DNA of 64,000 bases from Stenotrophomonas rhizophila (lineage in GTDB: Bacteria; Pseudomonadota; Gammaproteobacteria; Xanthomonadales; Xanthomonadaceae). The notes under the pieces were generated by a model that saw nothing but the letters and a program-made list of their open reading frames with translations, was not told where the DNA came from and made no database searches. Positions 31,827 through 42,255 of this stretch are shown here, in pieces (positions within the stretch are counted from its first letter, which is position 1; every line of letters starts with the position of its first letter). Made by a program: the position numbers and the translations under genes. The stretch lies in NCBI RefSeq assembly GCF_003651185.1, contig NZ_RCDC01000004.1, positions 2,280,659-2,344,658 on the forward strand, read 5' to 3'.

Positions 31827-32645
31827 CTACTGGCGCAGGTCGCGGACGGTGCGCGCCGGTGCGGCGATGCCCGGGCTGGCCCGCCACGGGTTGATGTCCA
31901 GCCCACCGCGGCGGGTGTAGCGCGCTTCCACTTCCAGCCACTGCGGCTGGCAGCGCTGGGTGATCTCGCTGAAGATCCGCTCCACGCACTGCTCGTGGAA
32001 CTCGGCGTGTTCGCGGTAGCTGATCAGGTATTTCAGCAGGCCGTCGCGGTCGATCTTCGGGCCGCGGTAGCGCACGCTGACACTGGCCCAGTCCGGCTGG
32101 CCGGTGACCGGGCAGTTGGACTTGAGCAGGGCCGAACTCAATGTTTCGGTGACCACCTCATCGGCATCGGCGAACAGGAACTCCGGGGCCGGCGGGCCGT
32201 AGCGCTCAATGGTCACCTCGCGCTCGTCCAGCGACTCGCCCTCGGGCTCTTCCACCAGCGGCGGCACCCCGAGCACCACCGTCACCACCGCCCCGGCACA
32301 CGCCGACAGATCGCGGGTGATACACAGGCGCGCGGCCGCGTCATCCTCGAAACGCGTGCTGTTGAGCGAGTTGAGATACAGCTTGAACGACTTGGATTCG
32401 ATCAGGTTCGGCGAGGTGCACGGCACGCTGACCGTGGCCACGGCCACACGCGGCTTGCCGCGCCCGTCCAGCCAGCTCAGCTCATAGGCCTGCCAGCGGT
32501 CATGGCCGACGAACGGCAGCGCCGCTTCGTCCAGGCCGATCTCCTCGCGGGCGCCGCGGCGCGGGATGGGGAAGAGCAGGCCGGGATCGTACTGCGACGG
32601 GTAAGCAACCTCGCGACCGAGGCTGGAGTCCTGGGGGGTATTCAT
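31827..32645 (-). CDS. queF: NADPH-dependent 7-cyano-7-deazaguanine reductase
   Basis: A 272-residue bimodular QueF, which reduces preQ0 to preQ1 in queuosine synthesis for tRNA modification. The QueF motif [18 protein letters not shown] stands at about 78-95, and the catalytic Cys178 lies in [16 protein letters not shown] with Asp185 as proton donor. The length corresponds to the long, E. coli-like YqcD/QueF type. It stands alone between a LysM gene and the M20 amidohydrolase, all leftward. A SMAG-type palindrome follows the neighbouring gene. Confidence 0.95.
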   Translation of the reverse strand: MNTPQDSSLGREVAYPSQYDPGLLFPIPRRGAREEIGLDEAALPFVGHDRWQAYELSWLDGRGKPRVAVATVSVPCTSPNLIESKSFKLYLNSLNSTRFEDDAAARLCITRDLSACAGAVVTVVLGVPPLVEEPEGESLDEREVTIERYGPPAPEFLFADADEVVTETLSSALLKSNCPVTGQPDWASVSVRYRGPKIDRDGLLKYLISYREHAEFHEQCVERIFSEITQRCQPQWLEVEARYTRRGGLDINPWRASPGIAAPARTVRDLRQ

Positions 32646-32698
32646 GCCGCCATTTTACGCCGGTAGGCGCGCGGCGTCCGGCGGCGAAAACGAAGGGC

Positions 32699-32721
32699 CC
32701 CGGCCAACGGCCGGGACCTAC
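32699..32721 (-). repeat. SMAG/REP-like palindrome
   Basis: On the minus strand this reads GTAGGTCCCGGCCGTTGGCC followed by GGG: the GTAG head and a CCCGGCC-GTT-GGCCGGG stem are typical of S. maltophilia repeats. It lies between queF and the M20 amidohydrolase gene. Confidence 0.65.
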
Positions 32722-32728
32722 CGTCGTT

Positions 32729-34057
32729 TCACCCCGCCGCAGGCACAGCCGGCGTCCCGTTGAGATAATCCAGGCTCACCTGCAGCAGCGCGCGCAGGCC
32801 CACATCCAGCGCCTTTTCGTCGAGCAGGAACTTAGGCGAATGATTGGCCGGCGCCGTGGCCGGATCGATCCCCTCGCTGGTGGAGCCGACGAAGAAGAAC
32901 ATCCCCGGCACCTGCTGGGCGTACAGCGAGAAGTCCTCGGCCCCCATCTGCAGCGGCGGCTCGTACACATTGCCCTCGCCCACCACGGCCTGCAGGCTCG
33001 GCAGCATCCGCGCGGTCAGCGCCGGATCGTTGACCGTGGCCGGGTTGCCCTCGGACTCGTAGATCTCGGTTTCCGCCTTGGCCCCGTGTGCGGCGGCGGT
33101 GTGCTCGGCCATGTTGCGCAGGTCGGCGAAGATCTGCTGGCGCATGCCTTCGTCGAAGGTGCGGATGGTGCCGACCATCTCCACTTCATCGGGAATGATG
33201 TTGTAGCGGATGCCGCCCTTGATCGCGCCGAAGGTCACCACCGCCGGCTGCTTGGAGAGGTTGGCACGGCGGCTGACGATGGTCTGCGCGGTGCCGACCA
33301 GGTCGGCGGTGGCCACGATCGGGTCCACCCCGTTCCACGGCGCCGAGCCATGGGTCTGGCGGCCGATCACCTTGATCCCGAAACGATCCGACGCCGCCAT
33401 CAGCGGGCCGCCACGCACCGCGATCTGGCCGGCCGGCACGCTGGAGAACACATGCAGGCCGAACACTGCTTCGGGCTTGAAGTCCTTGAACAGCCCTTCC
33501 TTGAGCATCATCGCCGCACCGCCCTCTTCCGGCGGCGGCGCGCCCTCTTCGGCGGGCTGGAAGATCAGCATGACCTCACCGGGCAGGTTCGCGCGCATCT
33601 TCACCAGCGCATCGGCCACGCCCAGCAGGGTGGCGGTATGGGCATCGTGGCCGCAGGCGTGCATCACTCCGACCGTCTCACCACGGTAGGTGCTGGTAGC
33701 CTTGGAGGCGAACGGCAGGCCGGTCTGCTCGGTCACCGGCAGCGCGTCCATGTCCGCGCGCAGGGCGATCCGGGGGCCGGGCTTGCCGCCCTTGATGATC
33801 GCCACCACGCCGTGGTGGGCGATGCCGGTCTGCGGCTTCAGGCCCATCGCGCGCAGGCGCTCGGTCACCTTGGCCGAGGTGCGTTCTTCGCGATTGGACA
33901 GCTCCGGGTGCTGGTGGAAGTCGCGGCGCCAGTCGATCACCTGGGCCTTGAGGCGGGTCGCGGCGGCGGCCACTTCCGGGCGTTCGGCGGGGGCGGCAGC
34001 AGCCAGGCCGGGGGCGGCCAGCAGCAGGGCGGACATCAACAGCGACAGACGGGGCAT
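32729..34057 (-). CDS. M20 family amidohydrolase (hippurate/IAA-amino acid hydrolase-like), secreted
   Basis: A 442-residue metallo-amidohydrolase with a signal peptide (MPRLSLLMSALLLAAPGLAA, cleavage after about residue 22). Peptidase M20D motifs: RRDFHQHPELSNRE, RADMDALPV, MHACGHDAHTATLLG (metal site), and FQPAEEGAPPPEEGGAAMM with the catalytic Glu. It removes acyl groups from N-acyl amino acids; the precise substrate is unknown. It acts in the periplasm or outside, given the signal peptide. Monocistronic, divergent from the efflux operon with 230 bp between. Confidence 0.9.
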   Translation of the reverse strand: MPRLSLLMSALLLAAPGLAAAAPAERPEVAAAATRLKAQVIDWRRDFHQHPELSNREERTSAKVTERLRAMGLKPQTGIAHHGVVAIIKGGKPGPRIALRADMDALPVTEQTGLPFASKATSTYRGETVGVMHACGHDAHTATLLGVADALVKMRANLPGEVMLIFQPAEEGAPPPEEGGAAMMLKEGLFKDFKPEAVFGLHVFSSVPAGQIAVRGGPLMAASDRFGIKVIGRQTHGSAPWNGVDPIVATADLVGTAQTIVSRRANLSKQPAVVTFGAIKGGIRYNIIPDEVEMVGTIRTFDEGMRQQIFADLRNMAEHTAAAHGAKAETEIYESEGNPATVNDPALTARMLPSLQAVVGEGNVYEPPLQMGAEDFSLYAQQVPGMFFFVGSTSEGIDPATAPANHSPKFLLDEKALDVGLRALLQVSLDYLNGTPAVPAAG

Positions 34058-34287
34058 TGAAGGTCTCCACGGGTCAGAACGGCGGTCGAACCTGAATGTA
34101 GGGCATCAGCGCCGGACGCGCTGTAACTTTCTGCCCCGGCAAACGTTCATGCAAGGAACCTCACCCGTCACATCCGGTCTGATCGCCCGTCCCATCCGTC
34201 ATGCATGAAAGGCCACGGGCGACGAGTATGCTTTGCGCCTAGCCAACCGGGCCCCCGCCCTCCGCCAGCCCCCTCAGGAGTTATTGA

Positions 34288-35526
34288 ATGTCGCGTTTCT
34301 GGAAGATCGTGCTGCTGGTGGTCGCAGTGCTGGTGGTTGCCGTGGTCGGAATGCGCCTGATGGGCGGCAAGAAGGGGGATGCAGGCGGCCCGGCAGCCGA
34401 AGGGCGCCAGGGCGGTGATCCGGCCAATGCCGGCCCGGTCCCGGTCACGGTGATCGATGCCGTCCGCCAGGATGTGCCGGTCTACGCCAGCGCACTGGGC
34501 ACGGTCGCGGCGATGAACACCGTCACCGTCAGCCCGCAGGTCGGCGGCCAGCTGATCAGCCTGAACTTCAAGGAAGGCCAGGAAGTGAAGAAGGGCGACC
34601 TGCTCGCGCAGATCGATCCGCGCACCCTGCAGGCCAGCTACGACGAAGCCGCGGCCGCCAAGCGCCAGAACCAGGCCCAGCTCGCCACCGCCCGCTCCAA
34701 CTACCAGCGCTCCAATTCGGCCGAATACCGCCAGTACGTGGCCAAGACCGACCTGGATACCCAGCGCAACCAGGTGGCCCAGTTCGAAAGTGCCGTGGCC
34801 GCCAACGAGGCCAGCATGCGCGCCGCCCAGGTGCAGCTGCAGTACACCCGCGTGACCGCCCCGATTTCCGGCATCGCCGGTATCCGTGCGGTCGACGCCG
34901 GCAACATCGTCAGCGCCGGCACGGCGTTGGTGACGCTGACCCAGATCCACCCGATCCATGTCGTGTTCAACCTGCCCGAGCGCCAGCTGCCGGCCGTGCG
35001 CCAGGCCCAGGCCGCCGGCCCGGTGGACATCGCCGCACTGGACCGCAACGACGCGCACGTCCTTACCGACGGCGGAAAGCTGGATGTGGTGGACAACCAG
35101 ATCAGCAGCGACAGCGGCACCTTCCGCGCGCGCGCCCTGTTCGACAACGAAGACAACTCGCTGTGGCCGGGCCAGTTCGTCAATGTCCGCATGCAGCTGC
35201 GCACCATCGCCGGCGGCGTGGTGATCCCGACCCAGGCCGTGATGCGCGGGCCGGACGGCGAATACGTCTACATCGTCAAGCCGGACAGCACCGTGGCCAT
35301 GCAGACGGTGAAGAGCGGCGTGGAAGTCGGCGACAGCCAGGTGCAGATCACCGAGGGTCTGAAGGGCGGCGAGCGTGTCGTGAGCGAAGGCCAGTTCCGG
35401 CTCAAGCCAGGCGCCAAGGTGACCGCGCTCAAGCCGGGCGAAACCCCGGCCGCACCCACCGAAGCCGAGCTCAAGGCCGCCCAGCAGCAGGGTGGCGGTG
35501 GACGCCGCGGTGGCGGTCCGCGCTGA
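34288..35526 (+). CDS. mdtA: RND efflux periplasmic adaptor (MdtA/SmeI-like)
   Basis: A 412-residue membrane fusion protein. Its N-terminal hydrophobic segment (residues 4-24) anchors it to the inner membrane. The lipoyl/barrel-sandwich and alpha-hairpin regions follow (VTVSPQVGGQLISLNFKEGQ; coiled-coil 105-190), then the beta-barrel and membrane-proximal domains. The C-terminus is Gly/Arg-rich. It links the two RND pumps that follow with an outer membrane channel, not encoded here. It is first in a three-gene operon, the same order as mdtABC of E. coli and smeIJK of S. maltophilia. Confidence 0.9.
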   Translation: MSRFWKIVLLVVAVLVVAVVGMRLMGGKKGDAGGPAAEGRQGGDPANAGPVPVTVIDAVRQDVPVYASALGTVAAMNTVTVSPQVGGQLISLNFKEGQEVKKGDLLAQIDPRTLQASYDEAAAAKRQNQAQLATARSNYQRSNSAEYRQYVAKTDLDTQRNQVAQFESAVAANEASMRAAQVQLQYTRVTAPISGIAGIRAVDAGNIVSAGTALVTLTQIHPIHVVFNLPERQLPAVRQAQAAGPVDIAALDRNDAHVLTDGGKLDVVDNQISSDSGTFRARALFDNEDNSLWPGQFVNVRMQLRTIAGGVVIPTQAVMRGPDGEYVYIVKPDSTVAMQTVKSGVEVGDSQVQITEGLKGGERVVSEGQFRLKPGAKVTALKPGETPAAPTEAELKAAQQQGGGGRRGGGPR

Positions 35527-35614
35527 TCGCGCCCGCCCCACGTTCCTGACGCCGGCCCATGCGCCGGCGTTTGCCTGATCCAACGCAGCACGACGCACCA
35601 GCAAGGACCCGCCC

Positions 35615-38600
35615 GTGGGCTTTTCGACGATTTTCATCCGCCGCCCGATCGCCACCTCGCTGCTGATGGCGGGCCTGCTGCTGCTCGGCATCCTCGGCTA
35701 CCGCCAGCTGCCGGTGTCGGCGCTGCCCGAGATCGATGCGCCCAGCCTGGTGGTGACCACCCAGTACCCCGGTGCCAACGCGGTCACCATGGCCTCGCTG
35801 GTGACCACGCCGCTGGAGCGCCAGTTCGGGCAGATATCCGGGCTGGAGATCATGACCTCCGATTCGTCGGCGGGGCTGTCCACGATCATCCTGCAGTTCT
35901 CGATGGACCGCGACATCGACATCGCCGCGCAGGATGTGCAGGCCGCGATCCGCCAGGCCACCCTGCCCTCCTCGCTGCCCTACCAGCCGGTCTACAACCG
36001 GGTGAACCCGGCCGACGCGGCGATCGTTACCCTCAAGCTCACCTCCGACACGCGCCCGTTGCGCGACGTCAACAACTACGCCGACTCCATCCTCGCCCAG
36101 CGCCTGTCGCAGGTGCAGGGCGTGGGCCTGGTGTCCATCGCCGGCAACGTCCGCCCGGCCGTGCGCATCCAGGTCAACCCGGCGCAGCTGTCCAACATGG
36201 GCCTGACCCTGGAAGAACTGCGCAGCGCGCTGACCCAGGCCAACGTCAACGCGCCCAAGGGTTCGCTCAATGGCAAGACCCAGTCCTACTCGATCGGCAC
36301 CAATGACCAGCTGACCAGCGCCGCCGAGTACCGCGACACCATCATCAGCTACAAGAACGGCCGCCCGGTGCGCCTGTCCGATGTGGCCAACGTGATCGAC
36401 GGCGTGGAGAACGACCAGCTGGCCGCGTGGGCCGATGGCAAGCCGGCGGTGCTGCTGGAAGTGCGCCGCCAGCCGGGCGCGAATATCGTGCAGACCGTGG
36501 AGCGCATCCGGGCGCTGCTGCCGCAGCTGCAGAACGTGCTGCCGGCCGACGTGCACCTGGACATCTTCAACGACCGCACCGAGACCATCCGCGCCTCGGT
36601 GCATGAAGTGCAGTTCACCCTGATCCTCACCATCGGCCTGGTGGTCGCGGTGATCTTCGTGTTCCTGCGCCGCTTGTGGGCCACCATCATCCCCTCGGTG
36701 GCGGTGCCGCTGTCACTGGCCGGCACCTTCGGTGTGATGGCGTTTGCCGGGATGTCGCTGGACAACCTCTCGCTGATGGCGCTGGTGGTGGCCACCGGCT
36801 TCGTGGTCGACGATGCGATCGTGATGATCGAGAACATCGTGCGTTACATCGAACAGGGCAAGAGCGGGCCGGAAGCGGCCGAGATCGGCGCGCAGCAGAT
36901 CGGCTTCACCGTGCTCTCGCTGACCATCTCGCTGGTGGCGGTGTTCCTGCCGCTGCTGCTGATGCCCGGCGTCACCGGCCGCCTGTTCCACGAATTCGCC
37001 TGGGTGCTGAGCATCGCGGTGACGCTGTCGATGCTGATCTCGCTGACGCTCACCCCGATGATGTGCGCCTACCTGCTCAAGCCCGATGCGCTGCCCGAAG
37101 GCGAGGATGCGCACGAGCGCGCCGCCGCGGCGGGCAGGACCACCGTGTGGTCGCGCACCGTCGGCCTGTACGAGCGCAGCCTGGACTGGGTGCTGGATCA
37201 CCAGCCGCTGACCCTGGCCGTCGCCGCCGGCGCACTGGTACTGACCGTGGTGCTGTACATCGTGATCCCCAAGGGGCTGCTGCCCGAGCAGGACACCGGG
37301 CTGATCACCGGCGTGGTGCAGGCCGACCAGAACATCGCCTTCCCGCAGATGGAGCAGCGCACCAAGGCCGTGGCCGAAGCGCTGCGCAGCGATCCGGCAG
37401 TGACCGGTGTCTCGGCCTTCATCGGCGCCGGCACCATGAACCCCACGCTCAACCAGGGCCAGTTGTCGATCGTGCTCAAGGAGCGCGGCGACCGCGATGG
37501 GCTCGACAAGATCCTGCCGCGGCTGCAGAAGGCCGTCGCCGGCATTCCCGGTGTGGCGCTGTACCTCAAGCCGGTGCAGGACGTCACCCTGGATACCCGC
37601 GTGGCCGCGACCGAGTACCAGTACTCGTTGTCGGACGTGGACAGCGCGCAGGTCGCGCTGCAGGCCACCCGCCTGACCGAGGCGCTGCGCCAGCGGCCGG
37701 AACTGGCCGACGTGGACAACAACCTGTCCAACCAGGGCCGCGCGCTCGAGCTGACCATCGACCGCGACAAGGCCAGCGTGCTTGGCGTGCCGATGCAGAC
37801 CATCGACGACACCCTGTACGACGCCTTCGGCCAGCGCCAGATCTCCACCATCTTCACCGAGCTCAACCAGTACCGCGTGGTGCTGGAAGTGGCCCCGGAG
37901 TTCCGTACCAGCACCGCGCTGATGAACCAGCTGGCGGTGGCCTCCAATGGCGCTGGCGCACTGACCGGCAGCAATGCCACCAACTTCGGCCAGGTCACCT
38001 CGTCCAACTCGTCCACCGCCACCGGCATCGGCGCGCAGAACACCGGCATTCCGGTCGGCGCCGGCAACATCATCCCGCTGGCGGCGCTGGCCGAGGGCAA
38101 GGTCACCAGTACCCCGCTGGTGGTCAGCCACCAGCAGCAGCTGCCCGCGGTCACGGTGTCGTTCAACATCGCGCCGGGCTGCTCCCTGTCCGATGCGGTC
38201 AAGGCGATCGAAGAGACCAAGGCCGGCCTGGACATGCCCTCGCAGGTCCATGCGCAGTTCATCGGCAAGGCCGCCGAGTTCACGGGCAGCCAGACCGACG
38301 TGGTGTGGCTGCTGCTGGCCTCGCTGGTGCTGATCTACATCGTGCTGGGCGTGCTGTATGAGAGCTACATCCATCCGTTCACCATCATCTCCACCCTGCC
38401 CCCGGCCGGCGTCGGCGCCCTGCTGGCACTGATGGTGTGCGGGCTGCCGTTGTCGGTGGACGGTATCGTCGGCATCGTGCTGCTGATCGGCATTGTCAAG
38501 AAGAACGGCATCATGATGGTCGACTTCGCGATCGAGGCCCGGCGCACCGGTGCCAACGCGCATGAAGCGATCCGTCGTGCCTGCCTGCTGCGCTTCCGCC

Positions 38601-38854
38601 CGATCATGATGACCACCGCTGCCGCGATGCTCGGCGCATTGCCGCTGGCGCTGGGCACCGGCATCGGCTCGGAACTGCGCCGCCCGCTGGGCATCGCCAT
38701 CGTCGGCGGCCTGCTGCTCTCGCAGCTGGTGACGCTGTACACCACGCCGGTGATCTACCTGTACATGGAGCGCTTCTCCGAGCGCCTGCGCCAGCGCCGC
38801 GAACAGCGTGCGCTGCGCCATGGCCATGGCCCGGTGCAGGAGCCGCAGGCGTGA
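35615..38854 (+). CDS. mdtB: RND multidrug efflux permease (MdtB/SmeJ-like)
   Basis: A 1079-residue HAE1-type pump with the usual 12 TM segments in two halves and large periplasmic loops after TM1 and TM7. Key signs: N-terminal STIFIRRPIATSLLMAGLLL, the TM4 proton-relay segment VVATGFVVDDAIVMIENIV (two adjacent Asp), and the R-P-I-M-M-T motif near TM11. It exports drugs, bile salts or metals from the periplasm. The start is a GTG at 35615 behind AAGGA. The periplasmic loop after residue 780 has a Ser/Thr/Asn-rich insert. It functions with MdtC as a heterotrimer (known for E. coli). Confidence 0.92.
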   Translation: MGFSTIFIRRPIATSLLMAGLLLLGILGYRQLPVSALPEIDAPSLVVTTQYPGANAVTMASLVTTPLERQFGQISGLEIMTSDSSAGLSTIILQFSMDRDIDIAAQDVQAAIRQATLPSSLPYQPVYNRVNPADAAIVTLKLTSDTRPLRDVNNYADSILAQRLSQVQGVGLVSIAGNVRPAVRIQVNPAQLSNMGLTLEELRSALTQANVNAPKGSLNGKTQSYSIGTNDQLTSAAEYRDTIISYKNGRPVRLSDVANVIDGVENDQLAAWADGKPAVLLEVRRQPGANIVQTVERIRALLPQLQNVLPADVHLDIFNDRTETIRASVHEVQFTLILTIGLVVAVIFVFLRRLWATIIPSVAVPLSLAGTFGVMAFAGMSLDNLSLMALVVATGFVVDDAIVMIENIVRYIEQGKSGPEAAEIGAQQIGFTVLSLTISLVAVFLPLLLMPGVTGRLFHEFAWVLSIAVTLSMLISLTLTPMMCAYLLKPDALPEGEDAHERAAAAGRTTVWSRTVGLYERSLDWVLDHQPLTLAVAAGALVLTVVLYIVIPKGLLPEQDTGLITGVVQADQNIAFPQMEQRTKAVAEALRSDPAVTGVSAFIGAGTMNPTLNQGQLSIVLKERGDRDGLDKILPRLQKAVAGIPGVALYLKPVQDVTLDTRVAATEYQYSLSDVDSAQVALQATRLTEALRQRPELADVDNNLSNQGRALELTIDRDKASVLGVPMQTIDDTLYDAFGQRQISTIFTELNQYRVVLEVAPEFRTSTALMNQLAVASNGAGALTGSNATNFGQVTSSNSSTATGIGAQNTGIPVGAGNIIPLAALAEGKVTSTPLVVSHQQQLPAVTVSFNIAPGCSLSDAVKAIEETKAGLDMPSQVHAQFIGKAAEFTGSQTDVVWLLLASLVLIYIVLGVLYESYIHPFTIISTLPPAGVGALLALMVCGLPLSVDGIVGIVLLIGIVKKNGIMMVDFAIEARRTGANAHEAIRRACLLRFRPIMMTTAAAMLGALPLALGTGIGSELRRPLGIAIVGGLLLSQLVTLYTTPVIYLYMERFSERLRQRREQRALRHGHGPVQEPQA

Positions 38855-38888
38855 TGATGAGCACCGCAGGCCGTTGCGGAGGCGTTCG

Positions 38889-41800
38889 ATGAACATCTCC
38901 GGCCCGTTCATCCGCCGCCCGATCGGCACCGCCCTGCTGGCCATCGGCCTGTTCGTGGTCGGCGTGATCTGCTACCTGCAGTTGGGCGTATCGGCACTGC
39001 CGAACATCCAGATCCCGGTGATCTTCGTGCACGCCAACCAGGCCGGCGCGGATGCCACGACCATGGCTTCCACGGTGACCGCGCCGCTGGAACGCCACCT
39101 CGGCCAGCTGCCGGGCATCGACCGCATGCGCTCGTCCAGCTCGGAAGGCAGCTCGCTGGTCTTCATGATCTTCCAGAGCGACCGCGACATCGATTCGGCC
39201 GCGCTGGATGTGCAGACCGCGATCAACTCGGCCCAGGCCGACCTGCCCGCCGGGCTGGGCACGCCGATGTTCCAGAAGGCGAACCCGAACGATGACCCGG
39301 TCATCGCGATCGCGCTGACCTCGGAAACGCAGTCGGCTGATGATCTCTACAACGTCGCTGATTCGCTGCTGGCCCAGCGCCTGCGCCAGATCACCGGCGT
39401 GTCCTCGGTGGATATCGCCGGTGCTTCCACGCCGGCCGTGCGCGTGGACGTCAACCTGCGCCTGATGAACGCCCTCGGCCTGACCGCCGATGACCTGCGC
39501 AACGCGGTGCGCGCGGCCAACGTGACCTCGCCGACCGGGTTCCTCACCGATGGCAACACCACCACCGCGATCATCGCCAACGACTCGGTGGCGCGCGCAG
39601 CCGACTTCGCCCAGCTCGTCATCAAGACCGCCGACAACGGCCGCGTGATCCGCCTGCAGGACATCGCCAACGTCTACGACGGGCAGCAGGATGCCTACCA
39701 GGCCGCGTGGTTCAACCACAAACCGGCGGTGGTGATGTACGTGTTCACCCGCGCCGGTGCCAACATCGTGGAAACCGTGGACCGGGTGAAGGCGCAGATC
39801 CCGACCCTGCGCGACTACCTGGAACCGGGCACCACGCTCACCCCCTATTTCGACCGCACCCCGACCATCCGCTCCTCGCTGCATGAAGTGCAGATCACCC
39901 TGCTGATCGCACTGGCGATGGTGGTGCTGACCATGGCGCTGTTCCTGCGCCGGCTGGCCCCGACCCTGATCGCGGCAGTGACCGTGCCGCTGTCGCTGGC
40001 CGGTGCGGCACTGGTGATGTACGTGCTGGGCTTCACCCTGAACAACCTGAGCCTGCTGGCGCTGGTGATCGCGATCGGCTTCGTGGTCGATGATGCGATC
40101 GTGGTGATCGAGAACATCATGCGCCACCTCGATGAAGGCATGACGCGCATGCAGGCCGCCCTCACCGGTGCGCGCGAGATCGGTTTCACCATCGTCTCGA
40201 TCACCGCCTCGCTGGTGGCGGTGTTCATCCCGCTGCTGTTCGCCAAGGGCATGATGGGCGCGTTCTTCCGCGAGTTCACCGTCACCCTGGTGGCGGCCAT
40301 CGTGGTCTCGATGGTCATCTCGCTCACCCTGACCCCGGCGCTGTGCAGCCGCTTCCTGAGCGCGCATGCCGACGCCGGCGCACCCAGTCGCTTCGGCCGC
40401 CTGCTCGATGCCGGCCACGACCGCATGCTGCGGATCTACGTCAAGCTGCTCGACTTCTCGCTGCGTCATGCATTGCTGCTGTCGCTGACCCCGTTGCTGC
40501 TGATCGGCGCGACCATCTTCCTGTTCGGCGCGGTCAAGAAGGGCGCGTTCCCGCCCCAGGACACCGGCCTGATCTGGGGCCGCGCGAACTCCAGCGCCAC
40601 GGTCTCCTTCGACGACATGGTCAACCGCCAGCGGCGCATCACCGACATGCTGATGGCCGACCCGGCGGTGAAGACCGTGGGCGTGCGCCTGGGCAGTGGC
40701 CGCCAGGGCTCCAGCGCGCAGTTCAGCGTTGAACTGAAATCACGCAAGGACGGGCGCCGCGAAACCACCGCTCAGGCCCTGGCGCGCCTGAGCGCCAAGG
40801 CCGACCGCTACCCCGATCTGCAGCTGCGCCTGCGTGCCATCCAGGATCTGCCCAGCAATGACGGCGGGGGGGCCAGCCAGGGCGCGCAGTACCGCGTCTC
40901 GCTGCAGGGCAACGACCTGGCCCAGCTGCAGGAGTGGCTGCCCAAACTGCAGGCCGCGCTGAAGAAGAACCCGAAGCTGGCCGACGTGGGCACCGACGTG
41001 GACGCCGCCGGCCTGCGCCAGAACATCGTGATCGACCGCGCCAAGGCCGCACGCCTGGGCGTCTCGGTCGGCGCCATCGACGGCGCGCTGTACGGCGCCT
41101 TCGGCCAGCGCCAGATCTCCACGATCTACTCGGACATCAACCAGTACAGCGTGGTGGTCAACGCCCTGCCCGAACAGACCGCGACACCGGGCGCGCTGGA
41201 CCAGATCTACGTGCGGGCCGGCAATGGCGAGATGGTGCCGATCACAGCGGTCGCCGAACAGGTGCCAGGGTTGGCGCCGTCGCAGATCACCCACGAAAAC
41301 CAGTACACCACGATGGACCTGAGCTACAACCTCGCCCCCGGCACCAGCATGGGCGAGGCCAAGGCGATCATCGACAGCACGGTCAATGGCATGCGCATGC
41401 CTGGCGACATCCGCCTGGCCGAGGATGCCGGGTTCGGTTTCGATTCGGACCCGATGGCGATGCTGATCCTGGTGATGGCGGCGATCATCACCGTCTACCT
41501 GGTGCTGGGCATGCTGTATGAAAGCCTGATCCACCCGGTCACCATCCTGTCCACGCTGCCGGCGGCGGGCGTGGGCGCGCTGCTGGCGCTGTATGGCACC
41601 AACACCGAGCTGTCGGTGATCTCGATGATCGCGCTGGTGCTGCTGATCGGCATCGTCAAGAAGAACGCGATCATGATGATCGACTTCGCGGTGGTGGCGC
41701 AGCGCGAGCATGGCAAGACGCCGCTGGAAGCCGCACGCGAAGCCAGCATCGTGCGCTTCCGCCCGATCATGATGACCAGCATGGTGGCGATCCTGGCCGC

Positions 41801-42014
41801 GGTGCCGCTGGCGATCGGGCTGGGCGAAGGCTCCGAACTGCGCCGCCCGCTGGGCATCGCGATGATCGGCGGCCTGCTGTTCTCGCAGAGCCTGACCCTG
41901 CTCAGCACCCCGGCGCTGTACGTGATCTTCTCGTGCCTGCGCGAGCGCTGGGTGGCTCGCCGGGCGCGGCGCCGTGAGAAGCGTGCGTTGAAACGGGCCG
42001 CTGCCGCGCGATGA
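38889..42014 (+). CDS. mdtC: RND multidrug efflux permease (MdtC/SmeK-like)
   Basis: A 1041-residue second HAE1-type pump. The start at 38889 (MNISGPFIRRPIGTALLAIG) is 34 bp past the mdtB stop; an open frame reaches back to 38808 but overlaps mdtB. The TM4 motif LVIAIGFVVDDAIVVIENIM and the repeat-half motif RFRPIMMTSMVA are present. It shares the plan of the preceding pump, as expected for an MdtBC heterotrimer (2 MdtB : 1 MdtC in E. coli). The last residues are basic. No regulator is adjacent; control may come from an unlinked two-component system. Confidence 0.92.
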   Translation: MNISGPFIRRPIGTALLAIGLFVVGVICYLQLGVSALPNIQIPVIFVHANQAGADATTMASTVTAPLERHLGQLPGIDRMRSSSSEGSSLVFMIFQSDRDIDSAALDVQTAINSAQADLPAGLGTPMFQKANPNDDPVIAIALTSETQSADDLYNVADSLLAQRLRQITGVSSVDIAGASTPAVRVDVNLRLMNALGLTADDLRNAVRAANVTSPTGFLTDGNTTTAIIANDSVARAADFAQLVIKTADNGRVIRLQDIANVYDGQQDAYQAAWFNHKPAVVMYVFTRAGANIVETVDRVKAQIPTLRDYLEPGTTLTPYFDRTPTIRSSLHEVQITLLIALAMVVLTMALFLRRLAPTLIAAVTVPLSLAGAALVMYVLGFTLNNLSLLALVIAIGFVVDDAIVVIENIMRHLDEGMTRMQAALTGAREIGFTIVSITASLVAVFIPLLFAKGMMGAFFREFTVTLVAAIVVSMVISLTLTPALCSRFLSAHADAGAPSRFGRLLDAGHDRMLRIYVKLLDFSLRHALLLSLTPLLLIGATIFLFGAVKKGAFPPQDTGLIWGRANSSATVSFDDMVNRQRRITDMLMADPAVKTVGVRLGSGRQGSSAQFSVELKSRKDGRRETTAQALARLSAKADRYPDLQLRLRAIQDLPSNDGGGASQGAQYRVSLQGNDLAQLQEWLPKLQAALKKNPKLADVGTDVDAAGLRQNIVIDRAKAARLGVSVGAIDGALYGAFGQRQISTIYSDINQYSVVVNALPEQTATPGALDQIYVRAGNGEMVPITAVAEQVPGLAPSQITHENQYTTMDLSYNLAPGTSMGEAKAIIDSTVNGMRMPGDIRLAEDAGFGFDSDPMAMLILVMAAIITVYLVLGMLYESLIHPVTILSTLPAAGVGALLALYGTNTELSVISMIALVLLIGIVKKNAIMMIDFAVVAQREHGKTPLEAAREASIVRFRPIMMTSMVAILAAVPLAIGLGEGSELRRPLGIAMIGGLLFSQSLTLLSTPALYVIFSCLRERWVARRARRREKRALKRAAAAR

Positions 42015-42053
42015 AGGCAGTGCGTCTGCAGTGAGTGGGCCCTGCGCGGCGGG

Positions 42054-42080
42054 GTACCGACCATGGGTCGGCATCCCGCC
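42054..42080 (+). repeat. degenerate SMAG-like palindrome
   Basis: GTACCGACCATGGGTCGGC with flanking GGGG/CCCGCC resembles the other GTAG-headed palindromes, but the head is GTAC. It lies in the 241-bp gap between mdtC and the TonB receptor, which otherwise shows only an RBS-like AAAGGAG at about 42100. Confidence 0.45.
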
Positions 42081-42255
42081 GGATTGACGCCTCCGGCCCA
42101 AAGGAGAACAATTCGCATCAGCCACGGTCCTGCACTGCCCCCCGCGATGCCCCGCTGCCGCTGACGCGGCACGCCTGACGACTCAGCCACCCCTCTATTT
42201 CCGCCTTCTTCTGATCGCGGACGGTGTGCTGCTGTCCGCGGAGGACCCCCACAAC

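Noticed and set aside
36713..40469. Long minus-strand frames (743 and 621 codons) across mdtB and mdtC
   Set aside because: They are antisense to two clear RND pumps; the His/Gln/Asp/Arg-rich composition comes from codon bias.
42090..42255. Possible cobalamin riboswitch before the TonB receptor (CTGCCCCCCGCGATG stretch)
   Set aside because: Only a short piece resembles the conserved core; the B12 box is not found and the receptor has siderophore-type features.
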